DNA from: Draconibacterium sp.
GTDB taxonomy: Bacteria > Bacteroidota > Bacteroidia > Bacteroidales > Prolixibacteraceae
Direction: 5' to 3'
Assembly (NCBI GenBank): GCA_030595485.1
Contig: JAUVDE010000066.1
Span: forward strand, 1 to 11,983
DNA: 11,983 bases
In this document: one piece after another, positions 6,512 through 11,983 of the stretch
Numbering within the stretch: the first letter of the stretch is position 1
Layout: each line of letters opens with the position of its first letter
Notes under the pieces: generated by a model
The model's database searches: none
Seen by the model: the letters and a program-made list of their open reading frames with translations, nothing else
Told to the model about the DNA's origin: nothing
Made by a program: the position numbers and the translations under genes

Positions 6512-7282
6512 ATGCAAAACGAATTTGAAGGCAAAGTTGTACTAATTACAGGAGCTACCGGCGCAATAGGCAAGGGAGTAGCTGTGAAATTGATTAATCA
6601 GGGTGCAAAAGTTTTTATCTCTGACTTAAAAGAAGAAACGGTTGCAAGCACTAGCAAAGAGTTATGTTGCTTCGGAATGGCAGGCGATATAACTTCTGAA
6701 ACTCAGGTTAAAGCTGTAGTTGATAAATGTGTCGAGAATGTTGGTAAAGTTGATATTCTTATAAATGTTGCAGGAATAATTGGAACAAGCAAAGTGGAAG
6801 ATATCACTGAGGATGTTTGGGACCAGATGTTTGCTGTAAACTGTAAGGGAACTTTCTTTTTCACAAAGTATGTTGTTCCGATGATGAAAGAGAAAAAAGC
6901 AGGTAAAATCATCAACTTTTCTTCTAAATCGGGAAAAACAGGTTCAGCTTTAATGAGTCACTATTGTGCTGCTAAAGGTGCGATTATGTCTTTTACTCAG
7001 GCATTGGCTTTTGAGTTGGCTGCATATAATATTAATGTAAACTGCATTTGCCCGGGAATTACAGATAACACTGGCGTTTGGGATACTTGTTCTGCCGGAT
7101 ATATTAAAGATATGAATCTTCCAAAAGAAGAGGTAGTTGATAAATTCACCGCAAAAATTCCACTGGGTCGTTTGGCTTCAATCGAAGACGTTTCAAGTGT
7201 GACTGTTTTCCTAGCTTCAAAAGGAGCTGACTATATGACCGGACAATCAATTAACGTAACCGGCGGTCGCGAAATGCACTAG
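6512..7282 (+). CDS. SDR-family NAD(P)-dependent dehydrogenase (polyol/sugar type)
   Basis: A 256-residue classical short-chain dehydrogenase of standard length. The cofactor loop is TGATGAIG (13-20). Asp38 at the end of the second strand favours NAD over NADP. INVAG (84-88) is a variant of NNAG, Asn110 is present, and the catalytic Ser138, Tyr151 and Lys155 follow. PGITDNTG (181-188) and the C-terminal TGQSINVTGG (243-252) are classical SDR features. The sequence has the look of sorbitol/galactitol-type dehydrogenases, but SDR substrates cannot be read reliably. It is the first gene of block 2, directly behind the repeat-array promoter, so it is probably induced with the aldolase. It may oxidise a hydroxyl or reduce a keto group on the imported sugar. 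Confidence 0.9.
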   Translation: MQNEFEGKVVLITGATGAIGKGVAVKLINQGAKVFISDLKEETVASTSKELCCFGMAGDITSETQVKAVVDKCVENVGKVDILINVAGIIGTSKVEDITEDVWDQMFAVNCKGTFFFTKYVVPMMKEKKAGKIINFSSKSGKTGSALMSHYCAAKGAIMSFTQALAFELAAYNINVNCICPGITDNTGVWDTCSAGYIKDMNLPKEEVVDKFTAKIPLGRLASIEDVSSVTVFLASKGADYMTGQSINVTGGREMH

Positions 7283-7336
7283 GAATTTAAGTGATAAAAT
7301 TGCACTTTAACTTTTGCAGTTCGTCACTTCGAAGCA

Positions 7337-7372
7337 AATCCCCCTTGGCGAAGGGGGAACAAAAAGGGGATT
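7337..7372. repeat. G/C-rich hairpin element upstream of deoC
   Basis: TCCCCCTT (7339-7346) pairs perfectly with AAGGGGGA (7351-7358) around GGCG. A competing pairing joins AATCCCC (7337-7343) with GGGGATT (7366-7372). A CTTCGAAG palindrome (7327-7334) lies just before. The G/C runs stand out from the AT-rich surroundings and resemble short interspersed palindromes found between genes in Bacteroidota. There is no T-tract, so it is not a classical terminator. It could stabilise mRNA ends or modulate deoC expression. The rest of the 7283-7393 gap shows only an imperfect hairpin (TTAAGTG 7287-7293 with CACTTTAA 7303-7310). Confidence 0.5.
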
Positions 7373-7393
7373 GAAATAATCAGAAAAACAAGA

Positions 7394-8080
7394 ATGAAAA
7401 AATATACAAAACAAGAAGTAGCTGCGGCCATTGACCATGCAGTACTTAAACCAGAATTCACTGACAAAGACTTAAAAGAACAAGCAGCAATGTGCATCGA
7501 AAACGGTGTTTTTAGCATGTGTGTAAAACCATGCGATGTAAAAATGGCTGCTGAGCTTTTAAAAGACAGCAACGTCAAAGTTTCATGTGTGTTGAGTTTC
7601 CCTCACGGAGCCGATGCCACACCATCGAAAGCATTTCAAGCAAAACAAGCAATTGAAGACGGCGTTCAGGAAATTGACATGGTAATGAATATTGGCAAAT
7701 TTATGTCGGGTGATTTCGATTACGTTAAAAACGACATTAAAGCGGTTGTTGATGTTGCTCACGCGAGTGATGTAAAAGTTAAAGTTATTCAGGAAAGCGG
7801 ACACTTAACAATGGAACAGGTTTCTAAAGCTTGTGAACTTTCGTACGAAGCTAGTGCCGACTTTGTAAAAACATCAACTGGTTTTGGACCGGGTTCAGCG
7901 ACAACTGAAATTATCGACGTAATGATTAAAACCGTTGGTGATAAAATGGAAGTAAAACCATCGGGTGGAATTCGCACCTGGGAAACAGCAGTTGCTTATT
8001 TAGAACAAGGAGTAGATCGTTTAGGTGTAGGTTCAACTTTGGCAATTTTTAATGGCGCTGACGCTAAAGGAGACTATTAA
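7394..8080 (+). CDS. deoC: Deoxyribose-phosphate aldolase (DERA, class I)
   Basis: A 228-residue cytoplasmic TIM-barrel aldolase. The family reaction splits 2-deoxy-D-ribose 5-phosphate into glyceraldehyde 3-phosphate and acetaldehyde. Visible landmarks are IDHAVLKP (13-20), EIDMVMN (93-99, Asp95), the Schiff-base lysine Lys159 in FVKTSTGFG, the second lysine Lys188 in VKPSGGIRT, and GVGS (211-214) for the phosphate. The chain ends in GDY; a C-terminal tyrosine contributes to catalysis in E. coli DERA, so Tyr228 may do the same. Several usually conserved stretches differ from the common bacterial form (SFPHGADAT at 68-76, KVIQESG at 130-136, FGPGSAT at 164-170), so this may be a subgroup with another substrate. 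No deoA, deoB or deoD neighbour is present. It sits between dehydrogenase genes. Confidence 0.92.
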   Translation: MKKYTKQEVAAAIDHAVLKPEFTDKDLKEQAAMCIENGVFSMCVKPCDVKMAAELLKDSNVKVSCVLSFPHGADATPSKAFQAKQAIEDGVQEIDMVMNIGKFMSGDFDYVKNDIKAVVDVAHASDVKVKVIQESGHLTMEQVSKACELSYEASADFVKTSTGFGPGSATTEIIDVMIKTVGDKMEVKPSGGIRTWETAVAYLEQGVDRLGVGSTLAIFNGADAKGDY

Positions 8081-8091
8081 ATATAAATATT

Positions 8092-8149
8092 GAAGTAGTT
8101 GGTTGAACGAGGTAAAACTTCGTGCTTCCAACTTCTAACTTCTAACTTT
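8092..8149. repeat. Palindromic element with 7-bp tandem repeats upstream of the MDR gene
   Basis: Inner arms ACGAGGT (8107-8113) and ACTTCGT (8117-8123) pair with one G-T around AAA; outer arms GTTGG (8098-8102) and CCAAC (8128-8132) extend the hairpin. From 8125 a 7-bp unit repeats: CTTCCAA, CTTCTAA, CTTCTAA, then CTTTTTT. Such CTTCTAA runs are familiar as intergenic repeats in Bacteroidota (from memory). The element fills nearly all of the 78-bp gap and makes an N-terminal extension of the next gene look like non-coding DNA. Confidence 0.5.
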
Positions 8150-8158
8150 TTTTCAAAC

Positions 8159-9196
8159 ATGAAATCAGTAAGATATTACGGACCAAAAGATATTCGAATC
8201 GATGATATTCCGGTTCCTGAAATTAAATCGGATGAGTTGTTGGTGAAAATCGATGCTTGCGCGGTTTGTGGCTCCGACCTTAAATCATTTAACGTTGGAA
8301 ATCCGCGCTTAAATCCACCCATTGTAATGGGACACGAGTTCACCGGTGCAATTGTAGAAGCAGGTTCTGACGTTACGGATTATAAGATAAACGACAGAAT
8401 TGTAATGGCTACCAGCGTTAGTTGTGGCGAATGTTTGTACTGCAAAAAAGGCTGGACAAACCTTTGTGTAAACTTGGCTCCAATGGGATTTTATTTTAAT
8501 GGAGGAATGGCTGAATACACTGTAATTCCATCGCGTGCCATAAAAAATGGGCATGTGGTTAAAGTACCAAACGGACTAAAGCCTGAATTTGCATCACTTG
8601 CCGAACCGTTAAGTTGTGCCGTTAATTCTATCGATAAATGCTACATCCAAAAAGGTGACACGGTGTTGATTATGGGGGCAGGACCAATGGCAATTTTAAA
8701 TGCTTGTGTAGCGCGTTACGAAGGTGCCGGTAAAATTATCATGACAGAAATTAACGAAGCCCGTCTGGAACAGGCTGCTGGTTTTGATATAGATTTACTG
8801 GTGAATTCAGCAAAAGAAGATGTTCAAGAGATTGTGTTAAATGAAACCAATGGAATGGGAGCTGATGTGGTAATTGTTGCTGCCCCGGCTGCACAACCGC
8901 AGGAACAGGCTTTGTCGCTGGTGCGTAAAAACGGAACAGTGAACTTATTTGCATCCTTACCATCGGGGCAAAGTAATTTGACACTCGATAGTCGATTAAT
9001 TCATTACAACGAAATAAAATTAACCGGAAGTAGTGATTCAACTGCTGAGCATGTTGAGAAAGCTGTTGAGATGCTTTCCGATGAAAAATTTCCGTCTGCG
9101 AAAATTGCAACACATGTATTATCTTTAGATGATATTCACAAAGCATTTGACCTGATGATATCGGGTGAAGCTTTACGAGTTGTACTAAAACCATAA
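8159..9196 (+). CDS. Zinc-dependent MDR alcohol/polyol dehydrogenase (sorbitol/threonine dehydrogenase-like)
   Basis: A 345-residue cytoplasmic enzyme if started at the ATG at 8159. An in-frame TTG at 8099 would add 20 residues translated from a repeat element, so it is rejected. The GroES-like domain has catalytic-zinc ligands Cys37, His59 and Glu60 (GHE at 58-60) with Glu149, and structural-zinc cysteines 89, 92, 95 and 103. The Rossmann domain has GAGPMA (173-178), with Ala in place of the usual last Gly, and Glu197 after the second strand, which favours NAD. The fold and ligand set fit L-iditol/sorbitol, threonine or galactitol-phosphate dehydrogenases, so oxidation of a secondary hydroxyl on a sugar or polyol is likely. 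It ends 3 nt before the second SDR start, so the two are co-translated. Confidence 0.9.
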   Translation: MKSVRYYGPKDIRIDDIPVPEIKSDELLVKIDACAVCGSDLKSFNVGNPRLNPPIVMGHEFTGAIVEAGSDVTDYKINDRIVMATSVSCGECLYCKKGWTNLCVNLAPMGFYFNGGMAEYTVIPSRAIKNGHVVKVPNGLKPEFASLAEPLSCAVNSIDKCYIQKGDTVLIMGAGPMAILNACVARYEGAGKIIMTEINEARLEQAAGFDIDLLVNSAKEDVQEIVLNETNGMGADVVIVAAPAAQPQEQALSLVRKNGTVNLFASLPSGQSNLTLDSRLIHYNEIKLTGSSDSTAEHVEKAVEMLSDEKFPSAKIATHVLSLDDIHKAFDLMISGEALRVVLKP

Positions 9197-9199
9197 ACA

Positions 9200-9961
9200 A
9201 TGAAGACAAACCTAAAAGATAAAGTAGTTCTGGTAACTGGTGGCAGTCGTGGTATTGGGAAAGCCATTTGTAAGGTTTTTGCTGAAGAAGGAGCCAAAGT
9301 AGCTGTAAACTATGTTTCCAACAAAGAAAAAGCTGAAGCTGTAGCTGCCGAAATAAAAGAAAAATACAATACCGAAGCATTTGCTATTAAAGCCGATATG
9401 GCGAAAGAAACTGAGGTTATTTCTATGATTGCAGAGGTTAACGCAAAGCTTGGCGCTATTGATGTTTTGGTGAACAATGCTGCCTATTGTCCGGGTGGTC
9501 CAATTTCCTCTTATTCGGTTGAAGAGTGGGAAAAAACCTTTGGCATTAATGTAACCGGAATGTTTGTGGCATCGCGCGAGTTAGTTCAACAATGGCAGGA
9601 AAATGAAGTGAAAGGAAACATTGTAAATATTGCTTCGCAGGCGGCATTCCGTGGCTCAACAACTGGGCATTTACCTTACGATAGTAGTAAAGGAGCGATG
9701 GTGTCGTTTACCATTGGATTAGCACGCGAAGTAGCAAAGCAAGGTATTCGTGTAAATGGTGTGGCTCCGGGTTTGGTACGTACTGAAATGGTCGCCGAAA
9801 CCTGGGAGAAACGGAAAGAAGGATACTTAGCCAGAATTCCGCTGTATAGAATTGCTGAGCCCGAAGAAATTGCAAATGTCGCTGTTTTTCTGGCATCTGA
9901 CGCAGCAAGTTATATGACTGGTGCAACACTTGATGTAAGTGGTGGCATGATTATGAGATAA
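9200..9961 (+). CDS. SDR-family oxidoreductase (FabG/glucose dehydrogenase-like)
   Basis: A 253-residue classical SDR. TGGSRGIG (13-20) binds the cofactor, and the second strand ends VNYVSNKEKA (36-45) without an acidic residue, pointing to NADP. NNAA (92-95), Asn117, Ser146, Tyr160 and Lys164 form the active site; the Ser-Tyr gap is one residue longer than usual. PGLVRTEM (190-197) and TGATLDVSGG (240-249) complete the fold. Annotation pipelines would call it 3-oxoacyl-ACP reductase, but no fatty-acid genes are nearby, and its 3-nt spacing from the MDR gene suggests a sugar or polyol role. With an apparent NADP preference, against NAD for the first SDR and the MDR enzyme, it could work in the opposite redox direction. 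Confidence 0.88.
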   Translation: MKTNLKDKVVLVTGGSRGIGKAICKVFAEEGAKVAVNYVSNKEKAEAVAAEIKEKYNTEAFAIKADMAKETEVISMIAEVNAKLGAIDVLVNNAAYCPGGPISSYSVEEWEKTFGINVTGMFVASRELVQQWQENEVKGNIVNIASQAAFRGSTTGHLPYDSSKGAMVSFTIGLAREVAKQGIRVNGVAPGLVRTEMVAETWEKRKEGYLARIPLYRIAEPEEIANVAVFLASDAASYMTGATLDVSGGMIMR

Positions 9962-10019
9962 AATCTTGCCTCTTGTAAATCTATTTTAGCAGACCAATAA
10001 AACGAAAAACTAACGGTGT

Positions 10020-11983
10020 ATGAAACTTAACATACTTTTCAGTTTTGCATTAACTTTTATGGTTGTACTGAGTATTACTGCAAAAGAAATGGCTCAACCT
10101 GAAGCCGATTTCGACAAGATTGTTTTTGTTAAACGATATACTTACACAGCAAACCATTATTACACTCTACACTTAAATTCCGATTGGACACCGGGTGGAA
10201 ATATTTGCACCTACGATTTAAAAACCAAAGAAGTTGTAGATCTTGTTCCAGAACTAAAAGGCGGTGTTTTCGGACGATTCGATTTGGATTTTGATGCCAG
10301 TCATATTGTATTTGCTTGGAAAAAAGGATTTTGGGAAGGTTATCGGATATATGAAATTGAGATTGAGCCAACAAGTGGAGCTCGTAAAGGTGAACTAAAA
10401 CAACTTACTTTCCCACAGGACGACGAAGCTGAATTGATTGCAAAATACGGCACAAAAATAGCAGATGGCGGTGCGTGGGATTATCACCATGGTACGGAAG
10501 ATATGGATCCTTGTTATTTACCGGATGGAAATGTAATTTTTGTTTCTACACGTTGCCAGTACGGTACTTTGTGTGATGCTCCCGATGTTTTTGCAACCAC
10601 AACCTTGTACCGAATGAACCGAAATGGTTCAAACATGAAACAACTATCATTTGGTTCATTAAATGAATTTACACCAGTTGTTCTGCCAGATGGTCGGATT
10701 ATATATTCACGTTGGGAATATGTAGATAAAGGTGCTGTTTCCACGAAATGTCTTTGGGCAATACGTCCGGATGGTTCTGGTTCGCAGGAAATTTATGGTA
10801 ACGATATTGCCGTTCCTACAACAATGATTCAGGCCCGACCACTTCCTAACAAATCAGGAGAATATGTAATGTTAGGTACTCCACATTGTCCGCAGAATCA
10901 GATGGGCACTGTTATTAAACTCGACATGTCGAAAAACATACGAACCGGAGAGCCAATGACTTACGTCTCAAAAGATATTGATATTAAAGTTGAACCTGGT
11001 TTCAATTTTGACATTGACGGAAAATGGATTCATGATGGATCGGGCAAAAAAGGACGCCTTTTTAGTGACCCATACCCGGTTACGGGAAATACCTTTTTAG
11101 TATCAAGAAAAAAGGCAGGTAAGGAATGGAAGGATGCCACTGCTTACGATATTGTTTGGCTGGATGAACAAGGTAAGGAATTAAATATTTACAAAGATTC
11201 TGAAATTTCATGTTTTCATCCTTTTCCACTTAAAACACGTAAGCGACCTCCGGTTTTGCCTTCAATATTAAACACTGAAATGGCAAAAAAAGGATTGGCA
11301 ACCTGTATTGTAACCGACATTTACCATGGGCTTGAAAACATTGACAGAGGCACAGTAAAATACATACGAATACTTGAACAAATTCCGCGTCCATGGGCAG
11401 CTCGCCGTACTTGGAATGGCGATGCATACGACCAACAACATGCAACAATTACAAAAGATACACATCTTGGATTAAAAGTCCAGCACGGAATTGTTCCTGT
11501 TGAGCCCGATGGTTCAGCGCATTTTGTGGTGCCTGCCAATAAAAATATCTTTTTTCAAGCTTTAGACGAAAACTACATGGCTGTGCAAACCGAACGTACT
11601 TTTGTAAATTACATGCCCGGCGAATCGAGCAGCTGTATTGGGTGTCATGAAACACCAAACAGTTCACCAACTAATATGGCACAGTCATATCCTTTGGCGT
11701 TAAAAAGAAGTCCTTCTCCAATTGGACCACAACCGGGTGAAACCGTTGGGCAACGCCCAATTGACTATACAGCTGATGTTCAACCTGTATGGGATAAACA
11801 TTGTATTAAATGCCACTCCGGAGACAATCCAAAAGGCGGGTTATATCTTACTGGTCAGCAAACACAACATTTTTCAGTTTCTTATGAATCGCTGATAGAA
11901 ACACGTAGAAAAGGGATGGCTCAATTAATTAGCGAAAGTGGAGAAGTGAAAGAATCACTGCTCGGGCGTAAGGGTGACCAATT
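10020..11983 (+). CDS. HzsA-related exported di-haem protein (partial, runs off the right edge)
   Basis: An ATG at 10020 opens a frame with no stop through 11983 (654 codons and two bases), so the C-terminus is missing. Residues 1-22 form a Sec-type signal peptide. Residues about 30-330 resemble a TolB/PD40-like propeller, with WDYHHGTEDMDPCYLPDG (about 155-172) and NEFTPVVLPDGRIIYSRWEYVDKG, typical of proteins related to the alpha subunit of hydrazine synthase. Two c-type haem motifs follow: CIGCH (539-543) and CIKCH (595-599), so maturation in the periplasm is expected. Family members outside anammox bacteria have no settled function; electron transfer or a periplasmic oxidation is plausible. 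It starts 58 bp after the second SDR with no clear promoter or terminator between, so it may be read through from block 2. Confidence 0.82.
   Translation, partial: MKLNILFSFALTFMVVLSITAKEMAQPEADFDKIVFVKRYTYTANHYYTLHLNSDWTPGGNICTYDLKTKEVVDLVPELKGGVFGRFDLDFDASHIVFAWKKGFWEGYRIYEIEIEPTSGARKGELKQLTFPQDDEAELIAKYGTKIADGGAWDYHHGTEDMDPCYLPDGNVIFVSTRCQYGTLCDAPDVFATTTLYRMNRNGSNMKQLSFGSLNEFTPVVLPDGRIIYSRWEYVDKGAVSTKCLWAIRPDGSGSQEIYGNDIAVPTTMIQARPLPNKSGEYVMLGTPHCPQNQMGTVIKLDMSKNIRTGEPMTYVSKDIDIKVEPGFNFDIDGKWIHDGSGKKGRLFSDPYPVTGNTFLVSRKKAGKEWKDATAYDIVWLDEQGKELNIYKDSEISCFHPFPLKTRKRPPVLPSILNTEMAKKGLATCIVTDIYHGLENIDRGTVKYIRILEQIPRPWAARRTWNGDAYDQQHATITKDTHLGLKVQHGIVPVEPDGSAHFVVPANKNIFFQALDENYMAVQTERTFVNYMPGESSSCIGCHETPNSSPTNMAQSYPLALKRSPSPIGPQPGETVGQRPIDYTADVQPVWDKHCIKCHSGDNPKGGLYLTGQQTQHFSVSYESLIETRRKGMAQLISESGEVKESLLGRKGDQ

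Noticed and set aside
7324..7578. 84-residue open frame on the minus strand over the deoC start
   Set aside because: It overlaps deoC and its remainder is translated from the G/C-rich repeat element.
1752..8080. Standard deoxynucleoside salvage (deo) operon
   Set aside because: The DeoR-family repressor, NupG-like carrier and deoC hint at it, but no nucleoside phosphorylase, phosphopentomutase or deaminase gene is present, while a ketose kinase and dehydrogenases are.
2984..8080. AI-2 (Lsr-type) uptake and processing system
   Set aside because: An FGGY kinase and a DeoC-type aldolase recall LsrK/LsrF, but the kinase motifs fit LyxK better, the aldolase is DERA-like, and there is no Lsr ABC transporter or LsrG.
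8099..8158. TTG start adding 20 residues to the MDR dehydrogenase
   Set aside because: The extension is translated from the hairpin/tandem-repeat element and does not resemble the family N-terminus; the ATG at 8159 gives a canonical MDR start.
8751..9380. 209-residue open frame on the minus strand
   Set aside because: It runs antisense across the MDR and SDR genes, is Leu/Gln/His-rich from reversed codons, and shows no recognisable domain.
10020..11983. Anammox hydrazine synthase
   Set aside because: Only a distant HzsA-related signature and two CxxCH motifs are seen, with sugar-catabolic neighbours; no HzsB/C-like genes or other anammox features are present.

Overview
The window looks like a chromosomal stretch of a free-living, sugar-degrading member of the Bacteroidota. 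Four things point there. The DNA is AT-rich. Starts are preceded by A-rich leaders rather than strong Shine-Dalgarno sites. Two promoters fit the Bacteroidota pattern (-33 TTTG, 20-nt spacer, -7 TAnnTTTG). The gene families (DUF1080 and SMP-30-like lipoproteins, a NupG-like MFS carrier, an HzsA-related cytochrome) are common there. A marine or anaerobic Marinilabiliales/Prolixibacteraceae-type host is a guess from gene content only. No SusC/SusD pair, mobile element, CRISPR array, tRNA or rRNA is visible.

Layout. Positions 1-48 may be the tail of an upstream gene, followed by an AT-rich terminator-like hairpin (68-90). A DUF1080 lipoprotein gene (225-863) converges, with only 4 bp between stop codons, on a DeoR-family repressor gene (868-1623, minus strand). 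Divergent from the repressor is block 1 (1752-6268): MFS transporter, LyxK-type FGGY sugar kinase (overlapping by 1 bp), SMP-30/NHL-type propeller lipoprotein, and a D-lyxose-isomerase-like cupin lipoprotein. A strong intrinsic terminator (6290-6321) ends it. Block 2 (6512-9961) holds an SDR dehydrogenase, deoxyribose-phosphate aldolase (deoC), a zinc-dependent MDR dehydrogenase and a second SDR. Hairpin/repeat elements sit in the two wider gaps of block 2. From 10020 an HzsA-related exported protein with two CxxCH haem motifs runs off the right edge.

The most notable observation is regulatory. The repressor promoter and the block 2 promoter have the same architecture. Each carries an array of 11-bp direct units ending in GAAA (1634-1688 read on the minus strand; 6436-6490 on the plus strand). 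In both, the third unit contains the -7 box and the -33 box sits about 20 nt upstream. This is the form expected of a DeoR-family tandem operator, so the repressor probably controls itself and block 2, and perhaps block 1 from the shared divergent region.

Working model (inference): periplasmic lipoproteins (DUF1080, SMP-30-like, cupin isomerase-like) process a sugar or sugar derivative. The MFS carrier imports the product, dehydrogenases change its oxidation state or stereochemistry, the kinase phosphorylates it, and the aldolase splits a phosphorylated intermediate toward glyceraldehyde-3-phosphate. The substrate cannot be read from the sequence. Absence of nucleoside phosphorylase and phosphopentomutase genes argues against ordinary deoxynucleoside salvage.
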